Source of the DNA: an uncultured Eubacteriales bacterium
Lineage (GTDB): Bacteria; Bacillota_A; Clostridia; Christensenellales; Aristaeellaceae
Length of the DNA stretch: 12,144 nt
Assembly (NCBI GenBank): GCA_902775835.1
Contig: CACYNZ010000082.1
Location: 1 to 12,144, forward strand
Direction: 5' to 3'
This document shows, in pieces, positions 5,601 through 12,144 of the stretch (position 1 is its first letter; each line of letters starts with the position of its first letter). Both the position numbers and the translations under genes were made by a program. The notes beneath the pieces were generated by a model. The model ran no database searches, had not been told where the DNA came from, and saw only the letters and a list, made by a program, of their open reading frames with translations.

Positions 5601-7205
5601 TCAGGCCTCCTTCTTGGCCGTGTTGACCTTGAACAGGAAGTTCTTGTTCTCATCAAGCTTCCGTTCCGGATAATGACAGGCGCAGAAATGGTTCGGTTCA
5701 ATCTCCACCAGGGGCGGCGGTACGCGCCGGCACTTATCCGTTGCCATATAGCAGCGGGTGCAGAACTTGCAGCCGGCAGGCGGATTCACCGGGCTGGGGA
5801 TATTGCCTTCCAGAATAATGCGTTCCTTGTCCGCGGAATCGGCTTCCGTGGTGGGAATGGAGGAAAGCAGGGCCACGGTATAGGGATGGCGGGGATCATC
5901 GAAAATGGTCTTCTTGTCCGCCAGTTCCACAATGCTGCCCAGATACATCACGGCAATGCGGTCCGAAATGAACTTCACCACGGACAGGTCGTGAGAAATG
6001 AACATGTAGGTCAGATGCTGCTTTTCCTTCAGTTCCTGCAGAAGGTTGATGATCTGAGACTGAATGGACACGTCAAGAGCTGACACGCATTCGTCGCAGA
6101 CCACAAACGTGGGCTGCACGGCAAGCGCGCGGGCAATGCAGATACGCTGGCGCTGACCGCCGGAAAACTGATGCGGATAACGGTGGAGCATATACTCCTG
6201 AAGTCCGCATTTTTCCATGGTCTCCACGATATAGGAACGCAGCCTGGGAGACCCATGCTTGAAGAAATGATGCGTTACCAGGCCTTCCTCAATGATCTGA
6301 CCCACGGTGAAGCGGGGGTTCAGACTGGAATAGGGATCCTGGAAGATGATCTGCAGATTGCGGCGGAGGCTGCGCATTTCCTTCACGTTCAGACGGGCAA
6401 GGTCCACGCCGTTATCCAGCATGGCCTCATACTTGCAGAACTCAGGATCGTCCTTATACCGCGCCTTGACAGCGTCCAGCTTCTGCTGGAGCCCGGCGAT
6501 GCGGCCATTGTGCTCATCCAGCGTCTTCTGCAGTGCGGCCACGGCTGCCTCGGCCTTTTCCTTCTTACTGATCAGGGCAGCCTTCTTGCCCTCTTCCGCT
6601 TCTGTAATGGCGTGCTCATAATGCTCCGCATTGACCTTCTGGATCTTCTGCTTTTCCAGCACCTGATTCCGCCTGCGGCTCTCCTGATAGATGTCCATGA
6701 GCAGCGCAGTGCCCTCGGAATCATTCTTTGCGAAGAACCCGCCCAGGATCTTGACGATATTGCTCAGGTTCGTCTTTTCATCGCACTGGGCAATATTGCA
6801 GTCCTGAAGCAGATAGAAGTCGGCACCGTCTTCCCCGCCGGCCTCTTTCACCTTCTTTTCCAGTTCACGTGCCTTGGCAGAGGCTTTCTCCAGGCGCTTG
6901 CGGTACTTGTTCTGGTTCTTGATGGTGTCATACACGTACTTGGGCGTCAGCTCGTCCAGCGTCACGCCATAGTACAGGGTGCATCCGGCCGTCTGGGGGT
7001 ACAGCTGAAGCAGCACACGTCCCAGAGTGGATTTTCCGCAGCCGGACTCGCCCACAACGCCCAGCGTCTCCCCTTCATAGATGTCCAGGGTGATATCCTC
7101 ATTCGCACGTACGTACAGCTGATTCTTCTGGAATATGGAGGACTTTGCAACCGGAAAATACTTTTTCAGGTTAGTAATGGACAGTAATTTTTTTGTGCTC
7201 GGCAC
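5601..7205 (-). CDS. dppF: Peptide ABC importer ATPase, DppF/OppF type, with long coiled-coil insertion
   Basis: This cytoplasmic ATP-binding subunit powers peptide import together with the DppD-type ATPase. Motifs in order are Walker A GESGCGKST (52-60), Q-loop FQDPYSSLNPR (288-298), signature FSGGQRQR (347-354), Walker B with catalytic glutamate VVCDE (368-372) and H-loop ISHD (403-406). The C-terminal oligopeptide region has HPYTVALLSS and a cysteine cluster (C479, C482, C485, C492, C508, C510). Length is 534 residues against roughly 320-340 for the family; the excess is an insertion at about 82-272. The position after Walker B usually filled by proline is cysteine (DECVSALD). The start is GTG at 7205, with AAGGAGG nine bases upstream. 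It overlaps the end of the DppD-type gene by 35 bases, suggesting coupled translation. The gene symbol follows family resemblance; the transported peptide is unknown. Confidence 0.92.
   Translation of the reverse strand: MPSTKKLLSITNLKKYFPVAKSSIFQKNQLYVRANEDITLDIYEGETLGVVGESGCGKSTLGRVLLQLYPQTAGCTLYYGVTLDELTPKYVYDTIKNQNKYRKRLEKASAKARELEKKVKEAGGEDGADFYLLQDCNIAQCDEKTNLSNIVKILGGFFAKNDSEGTALLMDIYQESRRRNQVLEKQKIQKVNAEHYEHAITEAEEGKKAALISKKEKAEAAVAALQKTLDEHNGRIAGLQQKLDAVKARYKDDPEFCKYEAMLDNGVDLARLNVKEMRSLRRNLQIIFQDPYSSLNPRFTVGQIIEEGLVTHHFFKHGSPRLRSYIVETMEKCGLQEYMLHRYPHQFSGGQRQRICIARALAVQPTFVVCDECVSALDVSIQSQIINLLQELKEKQHLTYMFISHDLSVVKFISDRIAVMYLGSIVELADKKTIFDDPRHPYTVALLSSIPTTEADSADKERIILEGNIPSPVNPPAGCKFCTRCYMATDKCRRVPPPLVEIEPNHFCACHYPERKLDENKNFLFKVNTAKKEA
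5606..5612 (-). promoter_or_regulatory. Ribosome binding site of the small membrane protein
   Basis: AAGGAGG on the - strand, seven bases before the ATG at 5598, lies inside the final codons of the DppF-type gene. Its strength and spacing are the main reasons for calling this short frame a gene. Confidence 0.8.
6390..6962 (-). other. Coiled-coil insertion within the DppF-type ATPase (codons 82-272)
   Basis: After LYYG (77-80), where related ATPases reach MRxLRRxxQIIFQDP within about 20 residues, this protein has about 190 extra residues. Two stretches are charged and helical in character: about 95-123 (KYRKRLEKASAKARELEKKV) and about 173-250, rich in Glu, Lys, Ala and Gln. Between them lies a less charged part with cysteines 136 and 141. 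The canonical sequence resumes at LNVKEMRSLRRNLQIIFQDP (272-291). Frame and codon style are continuous with the rest of the gene. The helical arms may pair with each other and project from the ATPase. Confidence 0.82.
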
Positions 7206-8184
7206 TATTCCGTTCCTCCTTGTCAGGATAGAAGCACCGGATCGCCTGGTTCGGACTTACGCGGCGCAATGTCGGTTCTTCATCAATGCATTTCTGTGTA
7301 CAGTACTTGCAGCGGGGACCAAACTTGCAGCCCTTGGGCAGGGCAAGAGGATGCGGAACCACGCCGGGAATGGGTTCGAGACGGTCGCTTTCAATCTCAA
7401 GCCGGGGAATGGAAAGCATCAGGCCTTCGGTATAGGGATGGCTCTGCTTGCAGTCACGGAAAATGACATCCGCAGGCGCATGCTCCACGACCTGACCACA
7501 GTACATAACCGCCACATCATCAGCCATCTCATTGATGACACCCAGGTCATGGGTGATAAAGATGATGGCCGTGCCTGTGGTCTTCTTCAGGTCATTCATG
7601 AGCTTCAGGATCTGTGCCTGAATGGTCACGTCCAGAGCAGTGGTGGGTTCATCCGCGATCAGGATTTTCGGCTTGCAGGCCAGGGCCATGGCGATCATGA
7701 CACGCTGACGCATACCGCCGGAAAGCTGATGCGGATACTGCTTGATCACCACTTCCGGATTGGGGATCTGCACGTCATAGAGCATCTTCAGGGCTTCCCT
7801 GTGGGCTTCCTGCTTGTTCATGCCCTGATGGATCATGAACGGTTCGGAGAGCTGACGGTCCACGGAGAAGACCGGGTTCAGACTGGTCATGGGCTCCTGG
7901 AAAATCACGGAGATCTCATTGCCGCGGATCTTGTTCATTTCCTTCAGGGGCAGCTTGGTAAGATCCCGGCCGTTGAGCAGGATCTCACCGCTGTCAATGT
8001 ATCCATTTCCGTCCAGGAGCTGCAGAATGCTCATGGCGGAAACAGACTTGCCGGAACCGCTTTCCCCTACGATACCGATGGTCTTTCCGGCTTCCAGCGA
8101 ATAGGACACGTCATTGACGGCTTTCACGATCCCCTTTTTCGTCGTAAAGAAGGTGTGAAGGTTTTTTACTTCCAGCAAAGGCAT
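7171..8184 (-). CDS. dppD: Peptide ABC importer ATPase, DppD/OppD type
   Basis: This 337-residue cytoplasmic ATPase is of normal family length. It has Walker A GESGSGKS (40-47), Q-loop FQEPMTSLNP (95-104), signature LSGGMRQR (154-161), Walker B ILIADEPTTALD (174-185) and H-loop ITHD (210-213). The C-terminal oligopeptide/dipeptide extension carries HPYTEGLMLSIP (249-260) and cysteines 286, 292, 295, 299 and 317. Similar cysteines in OppD-like proteins are reported to hold an iron-sulfur cluster, which is possible here. The start ATG 8184 has AAGGAGG ten bases upstream, overlapping the stop of the preceding permease gene, which ends 15 bases before. It should pair with the DppF-type subunit as a heterodimer. 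Unlike its partner it has no insertion. Confidence 0.95.
   Translation of the reverse strand: MPLLEVKNLHTFFTTKKGIVKAVNDVSYSLEAGKTIGIVGESGSGKSVSAMSILQLLDGNGYIDSGEILLNGRDLTKLPLKEMNKIRGNEISVIFQEPMTSLNPVFSVDRQLSEPFMIHQGMNKQEAHREALKMLYDVQIPNPEVVIKQYPHQLSGGMRQRVMIAMALACKPKILIADEPTTALDVTIQAQILKLMNDLKKTTGTAIIFITHDLGVINEMADDVAVMYCGQVVEHAPADVIFRDCKQSHPYTEGLMLSIPRLEIESDRLEPIPGVVPHPLALPKGCKFGPRCKYCTQKCIDEEPTLRRVSPNQAIRCFYPDKEERNSAEHKKITVHY
7215..7221 (-). promoter_or_regulatory. Ribosome binding site that supports the GTG start of dppF
   Basis: AAGGAGG on the - strand ends nine bases before GTG 7205. It lies inside the dppD-type coding region and decides the start, since no ATG lies near the beginning of the conserved domain. 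Confidence 0.75.
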
Positions 8185-8199
8185 ACTTTCATTCCCTCC

Positions 8200-10179
8200 T
8201 TACTTGTCATTGGTGGACTTCGGATCCATGACGTCACGGAGCGTATCGCCGATGGTATTGATGCACACTGTGGTCATGATGAGGATCGCGGAAGTGAACA
8301 GCCACTGCCACCAGAAGTTGATGGCAGCCACCGCGTTGCTGGCACGGGACAGCATGTTGCCCCAGCTCGGCTGCGGATAGTTGACGCCGAAGCCCAGGAA
8401 GGACAGGGAGGTCTCCGTCTGCATGGAGGCCGCGAAACTCAGCGTCATATTGACCAGAATCACGGATACGATATTGGGCAGGATATGCTTGAACGCGATC
8501 CGGCTGGGCTTGACACCCATGGCCTGAGCCGCGGTCACATATTCGCTCTCACGGGCCACCAGCACCTGGGCACGGGTGATATAGGCAAATCCGGGCCAGC
8601 CCAGAATACCCAGAATCACCATGATCATGTACAGTCTCTGGTCCGTGGTCATGGACACCTGCGCCAGCAGGGAGTTCAGGATCAGCATGAACGGGTACAC
8701 AGGAATGGAGCTGAACACTTCCGCCACACGCATGAGGAAAATGTCCACAGCACCGCCCGCGAAACCGGCCATCAGGCCGATGCTCACGCCGATGATGATT
8801 TCAATGATAACAGCCACGGCACCAACGGTCATGGTAATGCGGCCGCCGGCGATCACGCGCTCGGCGATATTGGCACCACGGTCATCCGTGCCGAAGAGAT
8901 ATCCCTTCAGGCCCCATTTGTTCAGAAGCTTGCCGTTTTCATCCACGGCATAGCTCTGGAACGCGCCGGCATAAATCTTTTTGGCTCCCTCCACCTTCGG
9001 GGCTTCCGCCTGACGGTAGTGATCGCCGCCGAAGGAATAAACATGGCCGAGGTTCGTAAGCCCGGTGTAATGATACGTACCGGCCTCGATATCCACAAAG
9101 TATTCCCCTTCCTCCATCTGAGGCACTTCCACCACATCGGAGGGGAAATCGCCGGTCAGGGCAATGGATCCGTCATCAAGGAGCAGGGCAACGCTTGTGG
9201 CGTTAGCCCGGACCTCATTGATCTTCCGGCCGTTGAGGAAGTCGGACATCTTTTCAGATGCAGTCGTGCCGATCTGACCGCGGACCTTGGTGTACAGACC
9301 CTTGGTGCCGGTGTACACGCTTGTCTGCTTGCTGTCCAGACCCACCACATAGTTGAGGGTGAAGTCCACGTCCACCATATTGGTGCGGCCGATGAACTTG
9401 TCCAGGTTCGCATAGGTCTGCTTGTTGCCCCAGATATACAGGGTGCCGTCATCCATCAGAATGGCGGATGCCTGATATCCGCAGGTCACCTTCTTGATAT
9501 GGGCCACATCCAGTTCACCGTTGGCCACCACATCCGGAACAGGCTCCAGGTTCGGGTTCTGCAGCACGGTTTCCGTGGCTTCATACTGGCCGAAGCGGTT
9601 GCTGCCCCAGCCGTAGAACTTGCCGTCCTCGCCGATGGCGATGATATGGTCCTGGCCGGCAGCCACAAAGGCAATCTTTGCGTTCCTGACTTCTTCCGGA
9701 ATCTCCTTGACATTAATGCCCGTGGCACCGATGCCACCGATACCCCAGACATAGACCTTGCCTTCCTGGGAAAGACCCACGGAGAAACTGCTGTAGCTGT
9801 CAATCATCTTGATGTTGCCCTGCAGTTCACCCGGCACACTCATGAAGCTCAGGGTCGGGGGAAGGTCCTTCTGCGTGGTTTCCGTGAAGGCATCATAATA
9901 CTTGGTCATGAAATGCGGGGCGATGAACACCACGCAGAACATGAACAGCACCACAAAGACCGAAAACACGGCAAACTTCCGCTCCAGGAAGCGGTTGAAC
10001 ACCTGACGGCCCGGGCTGACAATCAGCTCGGAGTCATCCGGCACCCCATTCTTGAACTTGACTTCCTTGGGCTGGTCTTCTTCCTTCCTGGGGAACCACT
10101 TTTCCTCATACTTCAGTCCGAAAATCCAACGTACCAGCCAGCGGGCCAGGGTGCGGAATACATTTTCCTTTTTCTTCAT
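8200..10179 (-). CDS. dppC: Peptide ABC importer permease, DppC/OppC type, with seven-repeat RCC1-like extracellular domain
   Basis: This 659-residue inner permease subunit is about twice the usual 280-320. A cytoplasmic N-terminus of about 66 residues precedes the first membrane segment (about 69-90). About 300 extra residues follow with RCC1-like repeats, and the canonical permease resumes at YLFGTDDRGANIAERVIAGG (427-446), the family's GTDxxGRD region. Membrane segments follow near 451-475, 485-508, 517-535, 567-585 and 620-642. The EAA loop that contacts the ATPases is EYVTAAQAMGVKPSRIAFKH (546-565), and SLSFLGFGV (591-599) is typical. ATG 10179 was chosen because AAGGGAGG lies seven bases upstream. 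An in-frame ATG at 10224 would lie inside the preceding gene and lacks that site. It sits 13 bases after dppB and 15 before dppD. No stop or frame change interrupts the insertion. Confidence 0.94.
   Translation of the reverse strand: MKKKENVFRTLARWLVRWIFGLKYEEKWFPRKEEDQPKEVKFKNGVPDDSELIVSPGRQVFNRFLERKFAVFSVFVVLFMFCVVFIAPHFMTKYYDAFTETTQKDLPPTLSFMSVPGELQGNIKMIDSYSSFSVGLSQEGKVYVWGIGGIGATGINVKEIPEEVRNAKIAFVAAGQDHIIAIGEDGKFYGWGSNRFGQYEATETVLQNPNLEPVPDVVANGELDVAHIKKVTCGYQASAILMDDGTLYIWGNKQTYANLDKFIGRTNMVDVDFTLNYVVGLDSKQTSVYTGTKGLYTKVRGQIGTTASEKMSDFLNGRKINEVRANATSVALLLDDGSIALTGDFPSDVVEVPQMEEGEYFVDIEAGTYHYTGLTNLGHVYSFGGDHYRQAEAPKVEGAKKIYAGAFQSYAVDENGKLLNKWGLKGYLFGTDDRGANIAERVIAGGRITMTVGAVAVIIEIIIGVSIGLMAGFAGGAVDIFLMRVAEVFSSIPVYPFMLILNSLLAQVSMTTDQRLYMIMVILGILGWPGFAYITRAQVLVARESEYVTAAQAMGVKPSRIAFKHILPNIVSVILVNMTLSFAASMQTETSLSFLGFGVNYPQPSWGNMLSRASNAVAAINFWWQWLFTSAILIMTTVCINTIGDTLRDVMDPKSTNDK
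8905..9816 (-). other. RCC1-like seven-repeat domain inside the DppC-type permease (codons 122-425)
   Basis: Seven repeats of RCC1 type (small residue, hydrophobic run, DG or NG turn, then V/L-Y-x-W/F-G) start near residues 126, 168, 228, 268, 320, 361 and 399. Examples are LSQEGKVYVWG (136-146), IGEDGKFYGWGSN (182-194), LMDDGTLYIWGNK (241-253), LLDDGSIALTGD (333-344), LTNLGHVYSFGGD (374-386) and VDENGKLLNKWG (412-423). Repeats 4 and 5 are degenerate at the W-G step. Seven units is the number in a complete RCC1 beta-propeller. By permease topology the loop between segments 1 and 2 is outside the cell. Confidence 0.88.
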
Positions 10180-10186
10180 GCTCTCG

Positions 10187-10194
10187 CCTCCCTT
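10187..10194 (-). promoter_or_regulatory. Ribosome binding site that decides the DppC start
   Basis: AAGGGAGG on the - strand lies seven bases before ATG 10179 and overlaps the end of dppB. It favours this start over the longer in-frame alternative at 10224. Confidence 0.8.
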
Positions 10195-11233
10195 ACTTGC
10201 TGATGCGTACGCGCGGATCCACAATGCCGTAGCAGAGGTCGGTCACCAGATTGGAGAACAGTCCGATGAACGTATAAATAACCTCCAGGAACATGATCAT
10301 GTCATAGTCCGCTGTACGTGTGGCATTGAGGAAGAGAAGACCCATGCCCTTGAAACCGAACATGGTTTCAAGGATCATGGCACCGGAGATGGTGCCAAAG
10401 AAGCCGCCCACCACAATGGAAACCATGGGGATCAGAGCATTGCGCCAGGCATGGCTGTAGATCACGACTTTTTCCGACAGACCCTTGGCGCGGGCCGTGC
10501 GGATGCAGTCCAGGTTCAGGGCATCAATCATGGACGCCCTGGTGATACGGGTAATGGAGGCCAGCGAGCCGAACGTCAGGCAGATGGTGGGCAGTGTCAC
10601 GTGATGCAGCACGTCCAGCACATTGCGCAGTCCGGTGTAGTTCGTGCCCGGCGATTTCATGCCGCTGACCGGGAACCACCCGAGAATGGAGCAGAAAAAC
10701 ACAATGAAAATAATATAGATAATGAAGCTGGGCGTGGAAAAGCCGATCAGCGTGAAGAACTGTGTAAACCGGTCAAACCGGCTGTTCTTCTTCACGGCAC
10801 ACTTGATACCCAGCGGAATCGTAATTCCCAGCACGGCAATTTCTGTAATAATGCCGATCAGGAAGGAGTTGCGCATGTGCACCGGTACGACATCCACCAC
10901 AGGGAGGTTATAATCGTAGGAAAAGCCGAAATCCCCCTGGAAAATGCCGGAATAATGCCCGTCATAGAAAGGATAAAGGCCCAGCCAGCGCAGATAGAGA
11001 ATCAGTTTGTTGTCCGTATCCGTACCATAAAGGCGCTGATACTTGAGATACAGTTCGTCAAACTTGGTGGCCTTTTCTTCTTCAGACAAACGCTTCATTG
11101 TCTGAATCTCGGTCCTCGCATCCGTATATGCCCGGTTCGCCGGCATCATCTGATACAGCACGAACAGGATAAACGTCAGCAAAAAGAACACAAGGAGCAT
11201 GTATACCAATCTTTTTGCGATGTACCTTGCCAT
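10193..11233 (-). CDS. dppB: Peptide ABC importer permease, DppB/OppB type
   Basis: This 346-residue membrane permease forms the channel with the DppC-type subunit. The first membrane segment is about 9-29 (KRLVYMLLVFFLLTF and onward). The family's extracellular GDLG motif appears as GDFGFS (100-105). Further segments lie near 123-145, 157-185, 211-230, 268-290 and 310-335. The EAA loop reads DCIRTARAKGLSEKVVIYSH (242-261) with WRNALIP following, and the C-terminus ends DPRVRISK. The usual PGDP after segment 1 is missing. In its place is a longer charged helical stretch (about 31-75, with KRLSEEEKATKFDELYLKYQ), making the extracellular part roughly 20 residues longer than in E. coli DppB. ATG 11233 has AAGGAG seven bases upstream. 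It is the first permease gene after the binding-protein gene and is separated from it by a hairpin. Confidence 0.94.
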   Translation of the reverse strand: MARYIAKRLVYMLLVFFLLTFILFVLYQMMPANRAYTDARTEIQTMKRLSEEEKATKFDELYLKYQRLYGTDTDNKLILYLRWLGLYPFYDGHYSGIFQGDFGFSYDYNLPVVDVVPVHMRNSFLIGIITEIAVLGITIPLGIKCAVKKNSRFDRFTQFFTLIGFSTPSFIIYIIFIVFFCSILGWFPVSGMKSPGTNYTGLRNVLDVLHHVTLPTICLTFGSLASITRITRASMIDALNLDCIRTARAKGLSEKVVIYSHAWRNALIPMVSIVVGGFFGTISGAMILETMFGFKGMGLLFLNATRTADYDMIMFLEVIYTFIGLFSNLVTDLCYGIVDPRVRISK

Positions 11234-11249
11234 GGAAAAACTCCTTCAG

Positions 11250-11264
11250 GCGCCTCTCCGGCGC
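11250..11264 (-). other. Small hairpin just upstream of the dppB ribosome site
   Basis: Read on the - strand, GCGCC pairs with GGCGC around a GGAGA loop, ending three bases before the AAGGAG of dppB. It is only 5 bp but all G-C. It could influence ribosome access or mark an RNA-processing end, and no more can be said. Confidence 0.35.
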
Positions 11265-11348
11265 ATTTATTTATATAAAAGCGTATACAGGCAGTGCCCA
11301 TACCGCTGAAATTTCGAAGTTTGCAAAGAATATCATAACGAACAAATA

Positions 11349-11375
11349 CATCCGGCGGCGTAAAGCCGCCGGATG
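11349..11375 (-). terminator. Strong hairpin between binding-protein and permease genes (attenuator or mRNA-stabilising stem)
   Basis: CATCCGGCGGC (11349-11359) pairs perfectly with GCCGCCGGATG (11365-11375), an 11-bp stem with a 5-base loop. Read on the - strand it is followed by TATTTGTTCGTT, a moderately T-rich stretch. It lies 30 bases after the stop of the substrate-binding protein gene. In many such operons a hairpin here lets the binding protein be made in excess over the permease, by partial termination or protection of the upstream mRNA. No clear separate promoter for dppB was found in 11234-11405. Confidence 0.75.
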
Positions 11376-11405
11376 CGTGTTTACCGGTGAACTATGACTC
11401 CAGAA

Positions 11406-12144
11406 TTACTTGAGCCACAGAATGTCGGCGAAGTCCTTGATATAGTATGCAGAATAATCTTCATACATAGCAGGATCAATCGTCATGTTGAACGCATAGT
11501 CATAAGCAGCACTGTTGAAGCCAGTGGCGAAGTTGAATGCGCAGTACATGGGGGTGCCGGCATAGAAGCCATACACAGCAGCCTGATAGAGTTCGTCGAG
11601 CATGGGAGCGAAGTCGCCGATGGTGTTGTAGACCACCATGCCGGCCTTCTTCACGTTGTCATTCTCACGGAAACCGGTCTGGAGCAGATCGGTGAACTCG
11701 TTGTCAGCAGTGCCGTACCAGTTGATGACCAGGGGCATCAGGTACACGCCGTTGACTTCTTCAGTCTTGTAGGCACCGTCCACAGACTTGTAGTTCTTGT
11801 CGTTCTCGTTGATCGCATCAGCAGGGATGGCCTTGTAGCGGACGCCCTCACCGGAGTAAGGAGTTCCGTCAGCATTCCAGACCCAGCCGCCCTCTTCGAG
11901 GACTTCGATGGCAGCGTCCGCGGAAGTAGCATAGCTGTCCAGCAGCATGCCCTGATCCACAGCAGCCTTGTACATCCAGGAACCAGTGTAGTACGGGCCG
12001 TCAACAACGCCGCCGTAGCCGCCGGTGAAGTCCTTGGCGAAGGTAGCGCGGTCCATGCAGTAAGCAATAGCGCGGCGAACCTCGGCGAACTGGACGGGGC
12101 CGTAGTCAGCACGGAAGCCGAGCTTGCCGTAGCCGGCGCGGGAG
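11406..12144 (-). CDS. Peptide ABC importer substrate-binding protein, family 5 (C-terminal part; start beyond right edge)
   Basis: The frame enters from the right edge and stops at TAA 11408-11406; about 245 residues are visible. The segment FAEVRRAIAYCMDRATFAKD, before GGYGGVVDGPY, matches the conserved VRxAIxYAIDR signature of family 5 solute-binding proteins (SBP_bac_5), which capture peptides outside the cell. The later part is rich in Tyr, Asp and Gly and ends AYYIKDFADILWLK. A lipoprotein signal would be expected at the missing N-terminus. Position directly before the permease genes, on the same strand, marks it as the cognate receptor. The substrate cannot be read from the sequence. 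Confidence 0.92.
   Translation of the reverse strand, partial: SRAGYGKLGFRADYGPVQFAEVRRAIAYCMDRATFAKDFTGGYGGVVDGPYYTGSWMYKAAVDQGMLLDSYATSADAAIEVLEEGGWVWNADGTPYSGEGVRYKAIPADAINENDKNYKSVDGAYKTEEVNGVYLMPLVINWYGTADNEFTDLLQTGFRENDNVKKAGMVVYNTIGDFAPMLDELYQAAVYGFYAGTPMYCAFNFATGFNSAAYDYAFNMTIDPAMYEDYSAYYIKDFADILWLK

Noticed and set aside
7135..10203. A 1022-codon open frame on the + strand opposite dppD and dppC
   Set aside because: It has no ribosome site, its product is rich in His, Gly, Asp and Gln without domains, and the opposite strand carries unmistakable family motifs over the same bases. It arises from GC-biased third positions.
10180..10224. Longer N-terminus for the DppC-type permease from ATG 10224
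   Set aside because: It would overlap the end of dppB and leave the strong AAGGGAGG at 10187-10194 unused; ATG 10179 fits that site.
10052..11278. A 408-codon open frame on the + strand opposite dppB and the start of dppC
   Set aside because: His-, Gln- and Asn-rich product with no domain; the - strand encodes a canonical permease here.

Overview
The window looks like chromosome from a GC-rich member of the Bacillota, probably a host- or gut-associated clostridial lineage. The basis is strong AAGGAGG ribosome-binding sites, a secreted protein carrying YDG-type and CxxC surface repeats typical of clostridia, a SpoIIE-type PP2C phosphatase, and a dipeptide/oligopeptide ABC operon. The organism is an inference; no rRNA or other phylogenetic marker is present.

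Left third, + strand. The acidic C-terminal tail of an unidentified gene ends at 109 and is followed at once by an intrinsic terminator. About 550 bases without a convincing gene follow, holding nested inverted repeats, a second terminator-like hairpin and a possible -10 box. Then come two genes 10 bases apart: a membrane sensor with an extracellular CHASE2 domain and a cytoplasmic SpoIIE/PP2C phosphatase (657-2570), and a secreted FecR-domain protein ending in eight CxxC units (2581-5166). The pair reads as a signalling module: a FecR protein outside the cell, a CHASE2 sensor across the membrane, and a phosphatase inside.

Right two thirds, - strand. A convergent operon runs from the right edge leftward: substrate-binding protein (cut by the window edge), hairpin, DppB-type permease, DppC-type permease, DppD-type ATPase, DppF-type ATPase, and a 57-residue single-pass membrane protein that is easily missed. 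A hairpin with T-tracts on both strands (5369-5411) lies between this operon and the FecR gene.

The most unusual content is in this transporter. Its DppC subunit carries about 300 extra residues in the first extracellular loop, and these read as seven RCC1-like repeats, enough for a complete beta-propeller. Its DppF ATPase carries about 190 extra residues, largely predicted coiled coil, between Walker A and the Q-loop. DppB has a lengthened extracellular segment, and the small membrane protein is translationally linked as the last gene. All canonical transport motifs are intact, so this looks like a working importer with an extracellular propeller and a cytosolic arm added. What they do is not known from the sequence; substrate-binding-protein docking, sensing or attachment to a partner are possibilities.
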